A stretch of 6,438 nucleotides of DNA from Candidatus Zixiibacteriota bacterium (GCA_029933635.1 JAOZNS010000157.1:1-6438); one strand, 5' to 3'. Counted from the first letter of the stretch, positions 1-6,032 are shown. Numbers and translations: made by a program. The notes: generated by a model not told the origin, from the letters alone.

Positions 1-182
1 CTTTGGTCCGGCCAAGGGAGGATCTCCTTTTCCAAGAGATGAAGGGTCTTTTCGATCTGGCTTAGCTTAAGCTTACAATTCTCACACTCAGCCAGATGTT
101 GTTCCACGCGGGACCTATCAGTCGGAGTAAGGGAATTGTCCCGATAATCGATCAAGAACATTTCGACTTCTTTGCATTTCAT
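1..182 (-). CDS. Zinc-binding anti-sigma factor (ZAS/zf-HC2 type), C-terminus beyond window
   Basis: Only the first 60 codons are present; the gene runs off the left edge. The protein starts MKCKEVEMFLIDYRDNSLT and has Cys3, then His29-X3-Cys33-X2-Cys36 (the stretch HLAECENC). This is the H-X3-C-X2-C signature of zinc-binding anti-sigma domains, which hold an ECF sigma factor inactive until a signal disrupts the complex. The ATG lies five bases after the sigma-factor stop. A GGAG at the end of the sigma gene, eight bases ahead of the ATG, serves as ribosome binding site, so the two genes are almost certainly co-transcribed and translationally coupled. That is the usual arrangement for an ECF sigma and its cognate anti-sigma. 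Whether the missing part holds a membrane segment (transmembrane sensor) or the protein is soluble cannot be seen. Family assignment is confident; the signal is unknown. Confidence 0.85.
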   Translation of the reverse strand, partial: MKCKEVEMFLIDYRDNSLTPTDRSRVEQHLAECENCKLKLSQIEKTLHLLEKEILPWPDQ

Positions 183-187
183 AGCCT

Positions 188-745
188 TTACTCCGGGTTA
201 GAACGATATTGGGCCAAAATCTTCTGAAGCTTCTTAATCGCCTGGAAATAATTCGCCTTAACCGCCCCCTGGGAGATTCCCAGAACCTGAGCGATCTGCC
301 GATGGGTAAAACCCTGATAAAACTTAAGGACAAAACAGCTTCTCTGTCTGGGAGGCAGGCTTTTTATAGCCCTGTCAATGGCCAGCTTCAACTCTTTCTC
401 TTCCGCCTTCCTCGCCGGTGAAGTGGTTACTGCAGGGCGTTCACTTAGGCTGAAGATGGAGAGAAACGATCTGAACCTCTCCCTTTTCGAAAAGTTGATG
501 CATAAATTCACGGCTATCTTCGCCAGCCAGACATAAAAGCTTGCCCTTTCCTCAAAATCCTTCAGACCTTTATAAGCTCTCACGAAAGCCTCCACCGATA
601 GATCGGCTGCATCCTGATGATTTCTTATCATCCGATATATCAAATCATAAATCCTTTTCTGATGGCGAAGCACCAGTTGATTGAAAGCCTTCTCTTCACC
701 TTGTTTGAATCTCCGAACCAAGCTTGAGTCGCTCTCATCTTTCAT
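188..745 (-). CDS. ECF-family RNA polymerase sigma factor (RpoE/SigW-like)
   Basis: This 185-residue protein has the two-domain build of extracytoplasmic-function sigma factors. Region 2 spans roughly residues 10-95; it includes the -10-recognition and core-binding segment DLSVEAFVRAYKGLKDF followed by FYVWLAKIAVNLCINFSKRER. A short variable linker (about 96-118) follows. Region 4 spans about 119-178, with SLPPRQRSCFVLKFYQGFTH and the helix-turn-helix QIAQVLGISQGAVKANYFQA, which reads the -35 element. The start is fixed: an in-frame TAA lies two codons upstream and the next Met is residue 39. No Shine-Dalgarno precedes the ATG, which suggests a short leader. It directly precedes a ZAS anti-sigma gene, so it is probably sequestered by that partner. 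An mreB terminator lies upstream, so it needs its own promoter; a candidate at 767-794 resembles an ECF-type site. The regulon cannot be deduced from this window. Confidence 0.93.
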   Translation of the reverse strand: MKDESDSSLVRRFKQGEEKAFNQLVLRHQKRIYDLIYRMIRNHQDAADLSVEAFVRAYKGLKDFEERASFYVWLAKIAVNLCINFSKRERFRSFLSIFSLSERPAVTTSPARKAEEKELKLAIDRAIKSLPPRQRSCFVLKFYQGFTHRQIAQVLGISQGAVKANYFQAIKKLQKILAQYRSNPE

Positions 746-766
746 ATCTTATGCTTTCATTTTAAA

Positions 767-794
767 TAGACCCAAGTGAATTAAAAAAGGTTTA
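767..794 (-). promoter_or_regulatory. Possible ECF-type autoregulatory promoter of the sigma gene
   Basis: On the minus strand a TAAACCTT box (787-794) with the AAC-like core of ECF -35 elements is followed, after 15 bases, by GTCTA (767-771), the -10 type used by RpoE-like sigmas. Transcription would begin near 760 and give a leader of about 15 bases, consistent with the absence of a Shine-Dalgarno. The -35 is not a perfect GGAAC match, so this is a candidate only. Confidence 0.35.
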
Positions 795-807
795 ATCCTT
801 ACTTGGG
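771..807. repeat. Nested inverted repeat upstream of the sigma gene
   Basis: Perfect 7-base arms CCCAAGT (771-777) and ACTTGGG (801-807) enclose a second pair, TTAAA (781-785) and TTTAA (791-795). A further CCCA at 817-820 makes a TGGG...CCCA dyad with the right arm (804-820). The repeat covers the candidate ECF -35 and reaches its -10 box, so it could be an operator or could form an RNA hairpin. No T-tract follows on either strand, which argues against a terminator. Confidence 0.55.
779..795 (-). repeat. 17-base motif shared with the mreB upstream region (copy 1)
   Basis: The plus-strand text AATTAAAAAAGGTTTAA matches 2277-2293 in 16 of 17 positions. Both copies have the same orientation and lie just upstream of a minus-strand gene: 33 bases before the sigma ATG here and 17 before the mreB ATG. 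Part of it is the candidate ECF -35. It is AT-rich, so chance similarity is possible. Confidence 0.4.
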
Positions 808-944
808 TAATTTTTGCCCAAAAGAGGTGAAATAAATGTGGGTTTTCTTCAAAAAAGCTGCCATGGGTGAATTCGGGTGAATATCTGCGGGTCAGTTGTT
901 CTTTGATTCGATAGGAACTCAAATGAGATTCACGGGATTTGTAA

Positions 945-1025
945 CTACACCAACTTCAGCTTTCTATCTCTACCTTTCTTTGTCTTATGAGGGAGACAGT
1001 AGAGATTCTCGTGAGCTAACATCAT
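945..1025 (-). CDS. Doubtful 26-codon small ORF in the sigma-gene leader region
   Basis: On the minus strand ATGATG at 1020-1025 opens a 26-residue frame beginning MMLAHENLYCLPHKTKKG and ending at TAG (945-947). An AAGGG six bases before the first ATG could serve as a weak ribosome binding site. A possible promoter lies at 1056-1084. The C-terminal part is basic (KTKKGRDRKLKL). It overlaps a hairpin (966-1006), so the frame may be accidental. I do not recognise it; it could be a leader peptide, a gene remnant or noise. Confidence 0.15.
   Translation of the reverse strand: MMLAHENLYCLPHKTKKGRDRKLKLV
966..1006. repeat. Bulged hairpin in the mreB-sigma spacer
   Basis: Perfect 8-base arms ATCTCTAC (966-973) and GTAGAGAT (999-1006) enclose an inner perfect stem TGTCT (981-985) and AGACA (994-998), with a one-sided seven-base bulge and an eight-base loop. 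No T-tract follows on either strand, so it is not an intrinsic terminator. It is the most obvious structure in the otherwise featureless part (about 830-1130) of the spacer between the mreB terminator and the sigma gene. Confidence 0.5.
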
Positions 1026-1055
1026 TAAGCCCTTAAACTTTTCCTTTTATTAAAA

Positions 1056-1084
1056 ATACTACAACTAAAATGGAGAAAAACCAA
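1056..1084 (-). promoter_or_regulatory. Weak candidate housekeeping promoter reading toward the sigma gene
   Basis: On the minus strand TTGGTT (1079-1084), a 17-base spacer and TAGTAT (1056-1061) give three or four matches per box to the sigma-70 consensus. It lies below the mreB terminator and would start a transcript near 1049, carrying the small ORF, the hairpin and then the sigma operon. The evidence is only the spacing and partial box matches. Confidence 0.2.
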
Positions 1085-1139
1085 ATGAATGGGGAAAGCC
1101 AGCCGCACACCCCAATTGGAACTCTTCGTTTTCCGCCGA

Positions 1140-1175
1140 GAAAAAGCCAGCACCTCGCAAAGTGAAGAGCTGGCT
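1140..1175 (-). terminator. Rho-independent terminator of mreB
   Basis: On the minus strand AGCCAGC (1169-1175) pairs with GCTGGCT (1145-1151). After one mismatch the stem continues for four more pairs (one G-U) and closes on a seven-base loop. TTTTT follows at once (1141-1145, the first T ending the stem). It lies 55 bases after the mreB stop. It separates mreB transcription from the sigma operon. Confidence 0.8.
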
Positions 1176-1230
1176 GAGATTGGAGTTTGCTCTTTTCTTT
1201 ATATAATAACTCCCAAGCTTTGTTCCCCTA

Positions 1231-2259
1231 TCAATCCCTCCTGCTTTTGATCAGAACTTTTGAATATCGATTCATATCCTCCAACACCACTCCGGTGCCT
1301 CGGACCACACAGGTGAGCGGATCCTCAGCTATGTTTATGGGAAGATTGGTCTCCTCCCTTAATCTTTTGTCCAATCCCTTAAGCAAAGCTCCTCCCCCGG
1401 TGACCACTATTCCTTTGTCCAATATATCGGCAGAGAGTTCTGGAGGGGTCTCCTCCAGAGCCTGTCTCACTGCCTCTATGATGGCATCCATGGGCTCGCT
1501 TAAAGCCTCCCTCACCTGCACCGAGCTGATCTTCATGGTTTTAGGAATTCCCGCCACTAAATCCCTCCCCTTTATCTCCATGCTCTCCTCCTCCTCTGGA
1601 GGGTAGGCGGAGCCGATCTTCATTTTGATCTCCTCGGCGGTCCTTTCCCCAATCAAAAGGTTATAATTCTTTTTCAGATAGAGCATGATGGACTCATCCA
1701 TCTCATCTCCACCGATGCGGATGGAGATGTTGTTGACGATGCCATTTAAGGCTATGACCGCGATCTCGGAGGTGCCTCCTCCTATATCTATGACCATGCT
1801 TCCGGAGGGCAGATGCACCGGCAACCCCACCCCTATGGCTGCGGCCATGGGCTCCTGAATTAAGAACACCTCCCGAGCTCCCGCATTTTCTGCCGAATCC
1901 CTCACCGCCCTTTTTTCCACCTCGGTAATTCCCGAGGGGACCGAGATGACGATGCGGGGCTTCATCAAATACCTGCGTCTTACCACCCGGCGAATAAAGT
2001 CGGAAAGAAGCTTTTCGGTGATCTCAAAATCAGCGATGACCCCATCCTTTAAAGGTCTTATGGCCAATATCTCCCCCGGGGTCCTTCCCACCATCTCCTT
2101 GGCTTGGCTCCCCACCGCCAGCACCTTTTTGGAGGAAACCTCAATCGCCACCACCGAAGGTTCATTCAAAACTATCCCTTGTCCCCGCAGGAAAACCAGC
2201 GTATTTGCGGTGCCTAGATCTATGCCGATGTCGTTTGAGATTAAATCAAGAAAGCCCAT
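1231..2259 (-). CDS. mreB: Rod shape-determining protein MreB (bacterial actin)
   Basis: MreB is an actin-like ATPase that forms membrane-bound filaments under the inner membrane and guides the elongasome in lateral peptidoglycan synthesis. The 342-residue protein is of normal length and has all the actin-fold signatures: phosphate-1 DLGTANT (14-20), connect-1 QEPMAAAIG (135-143) with the family's catalytic-type Glu136, phosphate-2 IDIGGGTSE (157-165), GERTAEEIK (204-212) and adenosine motif TGGGALLKGL (287-296). The start is placed at the ATG at 2257-2259. GGAGG lies four bases ahead of it, and the protein then begins MGFLDLISNDIGID like other MreBs. A longer reading from a TTG at 2283 has no ribosome binding site and is less likely. 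No mreC or mreD follows; a terminator comes instead. A paralogue such as Mbl cannot be excluded by sequence inspection, but MreB is the plain reading. Confidence 0.95.
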   Translation of the reverse strand: MGFLDLISNDIGIDLGTANTLVFLRGQGIVLNEPSVVAIEVSSKKVLAVGSQAKEMVGRTPGEILAIRPLKDGVIADFEITEKLLSDFIRRVVRRRYLMKPRIVISVPSGITEVEKRAVRDSAENAGAREVFLIQEPMAAAIGVGLPVHLPSGSMVIDIGGGTSEIAVIALNGIVNNISIRIGGDEMDESIMLYLKKNYNLLIGERTAEEIKMKIGSAYPPEEEESMEIKGRDLVAGIPKTMKISSVQVREALSEPMDAIIEAVRQALEETPPELSADILDKGIVVTGGGALLKGLDKRLREETNLPINIAEDPLTCVVRGTGVVLEDMNRYSKVLIKSRRD

Positions 2260-2263
2260 CGCT

Positions 2264-2268
2264 CCTCC
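2264..2268 (-). promoter_or_regulatory. Ribosome binding site that decides the mreB start
   Basis: GGAGG on the minus strand lies four bases before the ATG at 2257-2259. It lies downstream of the alternative TTG at 2283, so it supports the shorter, family-typical N-terminus. The spacing is a little short. Confidence 0.7.
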
Positions 2269-2276
2269 GAAAATCA

Positions 2277-2293
2277 AATTCAAAAAGGTTTAA
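2277..2293 (-). repeat. 17-base motif shared with the sigma-gene upstream region (copy 2)
   Basis: The plus-strand text AATTCAAAAAGGTTTAA differs from 779-795 only at its fifth base. It falls in the mreB leader, 17 bases ahead of the ATG. No GTCTA-like -10 box follows at ECF spacing, so it is not an obvious ECF promoter here. The rest of the 128-base spacer (2260-2387) is AT-rich and shows no convincing sigma-70 promoter. Confidence 0.4.
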
Positions 2294-2367
2294 AGCAAAT
2301 AGGGACCAATCCTCTCTCAGGCATATTGTAATATAAGTGATATTTTGAACTCTTACCTTTCCATTTG

Positions 2368-2387
2368 AATCCTGCGACAGCGGGATT
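2368..2387. repeat. Compact hairpin directly after the yhaM-like gene
   Basis: AATCCTGC (2368-2375) and GCGGGATT (2380-2387) pair over eight positions (one T-G) with the loop GACA. It abuts the stop codon of the OB-HD gene on the minus strand. No T-tract follows in that direction, so it is not a standard terminator. It could protect an mRNA 3' end or attenuate readthrough into mreB. Confidence 0.4.
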
Positions 2388-3344
2388 TTAATCGTTTTCC
2401 TCCTCTCCCAGATAGATATATCTTTTTATCAGGTGAATCCAATCGCTCCATCTTTTACCCTTGGGCTTTTGTGTCTTAATGATATGGCTGAATGCATCCA
2501 CCTTGGCGTCCATCTCATCCGCATAATGTAGGATGATAGCTTCGAGGGTTTGAGGCACCACCGGGGAGGCAAACTCCAACTGTCCTTGATGGGAAAGGAT
2601 CAGATGTTTAAGCTGAAGAGCCAACTCAGAAGGAAAGCTGTCCATGGCTTGAATTTTCTTATCCACTATCTCATATCCGGAAACTATATGTCCAACCAGC
2701 CTCCCCTCATCGGTGTAGTCGAAAAATCCTTTGGCTGAGTAAGTCTTGATCTTTCCAATATCATGAAGCAACGCTCCGGTGATCAATAAATCTCTGTTCA
2801 CCAGCTCATACATGCTGGATGCCTTTTCACAGATTTGCACCACCTTAAGGGTATGTTCCAGAAGTCCACCCACATAGGCATGATGCCAGAGCTTCCCACC
2901 GGGAGTTTTCTTAAGCTTTTCCAAAAGAGGAAAATCTTCCATCAGAAGTTCCAGTAGTCCTCTTAGGTCCCGGTTCTCGATACTGGAGACGACCTTTTTA
3001 AATTCTTGATAAAGGGACTCTAAATCCTTCTCTGATCGAGGCAAAAAATCAGAAAGGTCAACCTCTGCCTCCTTTGCTTTTCTGAGCCCTTCCACCTTGA
3101 CTTGAGGTTCTTCCTTATAGGTGGTCACCCAGCCCTTAACCTTCACGATCTCTCCGGCTTGGGCTTGATCAAAGATTCTCTCCGGGTTATCCCATACAAC
3201 CCCCTCTACCCGCCCGGTTCTATCCCCCAGCTCCAGCTTGAGAAACCTTCGACCATCATATTCTTTGATCTCCTTTCTTCGCAGGACAAAAAATTCAGTC
3301 ACTTGGGTGCCCGGCTTTAGATCTTTCACAAACAGAGCTTTCAT
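2388..3344 (-). CDS. YhaM-like 3'-5' exonuclease: OB-fold plus HD domain
   Basis: The 318-residue protein matches the architecture and length of Bacillus YhaM (CBF1 family), metal-dependent 3'-5' exonucleases acting on RNA and single-stranded DNA. Residues about 13-88 look like an OB-fold nucleic-acid-binding domain (FLKLELGDRTGRVEGVVWD, then GEIVKVKGWVTTYKEEPQ). The rest is an HD metal-dependent phosphohydrolase domain: LWHHAYVGGLLEHT (152-165), the HD doublet in LLHDIGK (192-198, His194-Asp195), GHIVSG (218-223), HLILSHQG (247-254) and LHYADEMDAKVD (272-283). The start is fixed by an in-frame TAA directly before the ATG. An AAAGG ten bases upstream is a weak ribosome binding site. A good sigma-70 promoter lies at 3399-3428. 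mreB follows 128 bases downstream in the same direction and may receive readthrough. Catalytic residues look intact; the substrate is inferred from the family. Confidence 0.88.
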   Translation of the reverse strand: MKALFVKDLKPGTQVTEFFVLRRKEIKEYDGRRFLKLELGDRTGRVEGVVWDNPERIFDQAQAGEIVKVKGWVTTYKEEPQVKVEGLRKAKEAEVDLSDFLPRSEKDLESLYQEFKKVVSSIENRDLRGLLELLMEDFPLLEKLKKTPGGKLWHHAYVGGLLEHTLKVVQICEKASSMYELVNRDLLITGALLHDIGKIKTYSAKGFFDYTDEGRLVGHIVSGYEIVDKKIQAMDSFPSELALQLKHLILSHQGQLEFASPVVPQTLEAIILHYADEMDAKVDAFSHIIKTQKPKGKRWSDWIHLIKRYIYLGEEEND

Positions 3345-3398
3345 TTACAGGTTGCCTTTATTTTCTTTCTCAAACGCACAAGAGATTTAAGAGTTAAT

Positions 3399-3428
3399 AA
3401 TATAGAGCATTCCGTCGATCAAAGTCAA
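3399..3428 (-). promoter_or_regulatory. Sigma-70 promoter of the yhaM-like gene
   Basis: On the minus strand TTGACT (3423-3428) and TATATT (3399-3404) each match the consensus at five of six positions, with an 18-base spacer. Transcription would begin near 3392 and leave a leader of about 48 bases before the ATG at 3344. It is the best promoter in the window. Confidence 0.65.
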
Positions 3429-3443
3429 GGACAAAAATCCTTG
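3426..3443. repeat. Perfect inverted repeat between divergent promoters
   Basis: CAAGGA (3426-3431) and TCCTTG (3438-3443) flank CAAAAA. The arms overlap the -35 boxes of both divergent promoters, which read TCCTTGACT to the left and TCCTTGTAG to the right. A regulator bound here could block both. The symmetry may also arise simply from two back-to-back -35 boxes. Confidence 0.5.
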
Positions 3444-3469
3444 TAGATGCCAAGAGGTAAGCTTATATT
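3441..3469 (+). promoter_or_regulatory. Candidate sigma-70 promoter of lptFG
   Basis: TTGTAG (3441-3446) and TATATT (3464-3469) are separated by 17 bases. The -10 box matches at five of six positions; the -35 box keeps only the TTG core. The predicted start near 3476 gives a leader of about ten bases, which fits the lack of a Shine-Dalgarno before lptF. Confidence 0.42.
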
Positions 3470-3485
3470 CTTTTGAGTAAAAGAT

Positions 3486-4877
3486 ATGAAGATATTATAT
3501 CGATACATTTTCAGGGAACATATAGGACCCTTTTTTTTCGGACTTTCGGTGATCATGTTCATCCTGGTGATGGACTTCATCTTGGAGATTTTAAATCTGA
3601 TCATCGGCAAGGGCTTGAACGCCCTTGTGATCCTGCAGGTGTTTGGATTAAACTTAGCCTGGATGCTGGCATTGGCAATTCCCATGGCTGTTCTGGTCTC
3701 CACCCTGATGGCTTTTGGAAGGCTCTCCCAAGATAACGAGATAACCGCGCTCAAAGCTGGAGGAGTGAGCCTCTATCGGGTGATTTTGCCAGCTTTGATT
3801 GCCTCGATCATCATAGCCTGCGGCATGGCTTTTTTCAACGACAGAATTCTGCCCGAACTTAATCATAAAGCCCGCCTTTTGATGACGGATATTCATCAGA
3901 AGCGCCCAACTTTGAATCTGAAGGAGAACGTTTTCATAGATGAGATACCCGGATATCATATTCTGATAAAAAAGGTGGATCCCCACTCCTCCGATGTGCG
4001 TGGCGTGACCATATATGACGTTAAGGACCGCCGTGTTCCTCGCACCATAATAGCGGAGAAAGGTAAGGTGGAGTTCACTTCTGATGGAAATACCTTAATT
4101 TTCAAGCTCTTCAATGGAGAGATCCACGAGACCGAGGAGAAGGAACCCCAGCGCTACCGCCGAGTAAGCTTCGATAAACAGACGATTTATATCCATGATG
4201 TGGGAAGCAAACTCATCCGCTCCCGGTCAGATTACCGCACCGACAGAGAAAAAACCTCCAGACAGATGCTTGAGGACATCAGAAAGTCAGAGCAGGGAAT
4301 TGATGCCTCGAAGCAAAGAATTGTGGAGTTGGTAAACTCAGCCTGGCAGAAGGTATTGGCTCGGAAGAATAAAATGGGTGCCTCTGGAGAAGAGAAGACC
4401 ATCTTGGGGGACTTGATCAAAGACAATCAGGGTATCCTCAATCAGATCTTAAGGGAGGTGCAAAATATCAAAAATAAAAAAAGATATACAAACAGCCTTA
4501 TGGTGGAGGTGCACAAGAAGTTTGCCTTGGCAGTAGCCTGTGTGGTCTTCATCCTGGTAGGGGCGCCTTTGGGCATAATGGCAAAAAAAGGTGGCATGGC
4601 GGTAGGTTTGGGCTTAAGTCTGGGATTTTTCGTCCTCTATTGGGCCTTTTTAATTGGAGGTGAGGAATTGGCCGACCGACAGCTCATCCCCGCCTTCTGG
4701 GCCATGTGGTCGGCCAATATCCTGATTGGGGGTGCGGGAATCTACATCTTAGTTAAATCCGCCAAAGAGACCAAATTCATCTCTTGGAAATGGACCGAGA
4801 AATTTGTGCCTAAAAGGCTCAGAAAGCCATTGAAGGAGAATAGGTTTCCCAAAGCTTCGCTCCCAACGTCCCAATGA
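3486..4877 (+). CDS. lptF: LPS export ABC transporter permease LptF (YjgP/YjgQ family)
   Basis: LptF and LptG form the membrane core of the LptB2FG exporter, which uses ATP to lift lipopolysaccharide out of the inner membrane and pass it to the periplasmic Lpt bridge. The 463 residues show the family plan: three N-terminal membrane helices (about 13-36, 50-76, 98-118), a periplasmic beta-rich domain (about 120-245), and three C-terminal helices (about 346-364, 372-394, 402-424). GRLSQDNEITALKAGGVSLYR (78-98) is the conserved cytoplasmic segment expected to contact LptB; VGAPLGIMAKKGG (358-370) is the other family hallmark. It has a charged helical insert at about 250-335 and a basic 39-residue C-terminal tail, making it longer than the enterobacterial protein. 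The start is fixed by an in-frame TGA 12 bases upstream; no clear Shine-Dalgarno is present. lptG follows after 12 bases. Assignment to LptF rather than LptG rests on gene order and on LptG being the better match downstream. Confidence 0.9.
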   Translation: MKILYRYIFREHIGPFFFGLSVIMFILVMDFILEILNLIIGKGLNALVILQVFGLNLAWMLALAIPMAVLVSTLMAFGRLSQDNEITALKAGGVSLYRVILPALIASIIIACGMAFFNDRILPELNHKARLLMTDIHQKRPTLNLKENVFIDEIPGYHILIKKVDPHSSDVRGVTIYDVKDRRVPRTIIAEKGKVEFTSDGNTLIFKLFNGEIHETEEKEPQRYRRVSFDKQTIYIHDVGSKLIRSRSDYRTDREKTSRQMLEDIRKSEQGIDASKQRIVELVNSAWQKVLARKNKMGASGEEKTILGDLIKDNQGILNQILREVQNIKNKKRYTNSLMVEVHKKFALAVACVVFILVGAPLGIMAKKGGMAVGLGLSLGFFVLYWAFLIGGEELADRQLIPAFWAMWSANILIGGAGIYILVKSAKETKFISWKWTEKFVPKRLRKPLKENRFPKASLPTSQ

Positions 4878-4880
4878 GGT
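4876..4880 (+). promoter_or_regulatory. Ribosome binding site of lptG, overlapping the lptF stop
   Basis: GAGGT shares its first two bases with the TGA stop of lptF and lies nine bases before the ATG at 4890. This supports ATG 4890 over the TTG at 4887 and indicates translational coupling of the two permease genes. Confidence 0.65.
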
Positions 4881-4889
4881 TGAAATTTG

Positions 4890-6032
4890 ATGCAAATATT
4901 AGATAAATATCTGGTTCGGCAATTCCTTTTTGTGCTTCTCTTCAGCCTGATGGCTTTCTGGTCGATCTTTCTGGTGGTGGATCTGATAGAGCATCTGGAT
5001 AAATTCATTGACAAACGGGCTAGTTTCTTTCTGGTGCTCAGATATTACTTCTACTACACCCCTTATATTTTGGTCCTTTCGCTTCCCGTGGCTATGCTTC
5101 TGTCCTGTCTTTTCTCCTTAGGTCAGCTGTCCAAACATAACGAGCTTTTGGCCATGAAAACGGCCGGCATCAGCCTTTATCGAATACTTCTTCCTTTGTT
5201 TGTCCTCTCTTTACTGATAAGTCTTTTGGTGGTGGGGTTTGGGGGATATTTAGTTCCTCTCACCTATCATAAGATGATGGAGATCAAAACAGTGGAGATT
5301 GAGAAGGGAAGAAAGGAGAAAAACCCGCTTCTTACTGACATCTTCGTGCAGGGGGAGGGTGGACAGATATTTCATTTAGCCACCTATGATTCCAAAAAGA
5401 AAATGGGAACCGACGCTCTGATGCAAAAATTTAAAGGGAATCGGCTTAAAGAGGAGATTCGGGCCAAAAGGGTAAGATGGGAAAACGAGGGCTGGCTTTT
5501 TGAGGAAGGAGTGGAGAGGATCTTTTCGGATTCCTCAGCCCAGCTTGGTAGATCTAACAATTCAGACAAGTTGAGTTCTGATTCGGTCTCCTTGAAGCCT
5601 GCGGAAAAATATAAACCCTTTGACCGTCTTTTTCGACTGGATCTGAAGGTTAAACCTGAGGCTTTGGTTAAAAGACAAAAAAAGCCAGATGAGATGGGGT
5701 ATTTGGAGCTGGCCAAATATGTGAAGCTCAAAAAGAGAAGCGGTCAAAGGGTGGCAAAGGAAAGCACCGACCTTCATCTGAAGATAGCCTTCCCTTTAGT
5801 GAACTTCATCATTGTGCTCTTTGGCGCTCCGCTTGCCGCCAACCCCAAAAGGTCAGGATTGGCTATCGGATTTGCCATAAGCTTATTCATCAGCTTTCTT
5901 TATTACACCCTAATTCGCATGGGACAATCGCTGGGCTATTCAGAGAAACTTCCTCCATTTTTGGCCGCTTGGGCGGCTAATATCCTTTTCGTCATACTGG
6001 GAACTGTCCTTCTGATAAAAGCCAAAAAGTAA
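4890..6032 (+). CDS. lptG: LPS export ABC transporter permease LptG (YjgP/YjgQ family)
   Basis: This is the partner of LptF in the inner-membrane LptB2FG lipopolysaccharide extractor. The 380-residue protein has the same plan: membrane helices at about 11-33, 57-79 and 98-120, a periplasmic jelly-roll region (about 121-295), and helices at about 298-316, 323-344 and 356-377. GQLSKHNELLAMKTAGISLYR (78-98) parallels the LptB-contacting segment of the upstream paralogue; FGAPLAANPKRSGLAIGFAIS (311-331) is the conserved C-terminal signature. A Ser/Asn-rich stretch at 213-234 (SDSSAQLGRSNNSDKLSSDS) looks like a flexible periplasmic loop insertion. The start is ATG 4890; a TTG one codon earlier is less likely. 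It lies 12 bases after lptF and shares its transcript. No lptB (ATPase), lptA or lptC lies in the window, so the ATPase is encoded elsewhere or beyond the right edge. Confidence 0.92.
   Translation: MQILDKYLVRQFLFVLLFSLMAFWSIFLVVDLIEHLDKFIDKRASFFLVLRYYFYYTPYILVLSLPVAMLLSCLFSLGQLSKHNELLAMKTAGISLYRILLPLFVLSLLISLLVVGFGGYLVPLTYHKMMEIKTVEIEKGRKEKNPLLTDIFVQGEGGQIFHLATYDSKKKMGTDALMQKFKGNRLKEEIRAKRVRWENEGWLFEEGVERIFSDSSAQLGRSNNSDKLSSDSVSLKPAEKYKPFDRLFRLDLKVKPEALVKRQKKPDEMGYLELAKYVKLKKRSGQRVAKESTDLHLKIAFPLVNFIIVLFGAPLAANPKRSGLAIGFAISLFISFLYYTLIRMGQSLGYSEKLPPFLAAWAANILFVILGTVLLIKAKK

Noticed and set aside
771..807. The CCCAAGT/ACTTGGG dyad as an intrinsic terminator
   Set aside because: The loop is long and no T-tract follows either arm; it sits immediately upstream of a gene start.
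1081..1119. Second hairpin with TGGGG/CCCCA and CCAA/TTGG arms below the mreB terminator, and a repeated AAAGCCAGC (1095-1103, 1143-1151)
   Set aside because: Short, unevenly bulged arms and no T-tract; the repeat could pair alternatively with the terminator arm, but the evidence is too thin for a separate feature.
2260..2283. Longer mreB start at TTG 2283
   Set aside because: No ribosome binding site precedes it, the extra eight residues are not typical of MreB, and GGAGG lies inside the extension ahead of the ATG.
1946..2293. Plus-strand open frames opposite mreB (1187-1606 and 1946-2293)
   Set aside because: They lie antisense to a gene with full MreB motifs and have no family features; shadows of the real frame.
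3425..3986. Minus-strand and alternative plus-strand frames over the start of lptF
   Set aside because: They overlap the conserved N-terminal membrane helices of LptF and lack motifs and ribosome binding sites.
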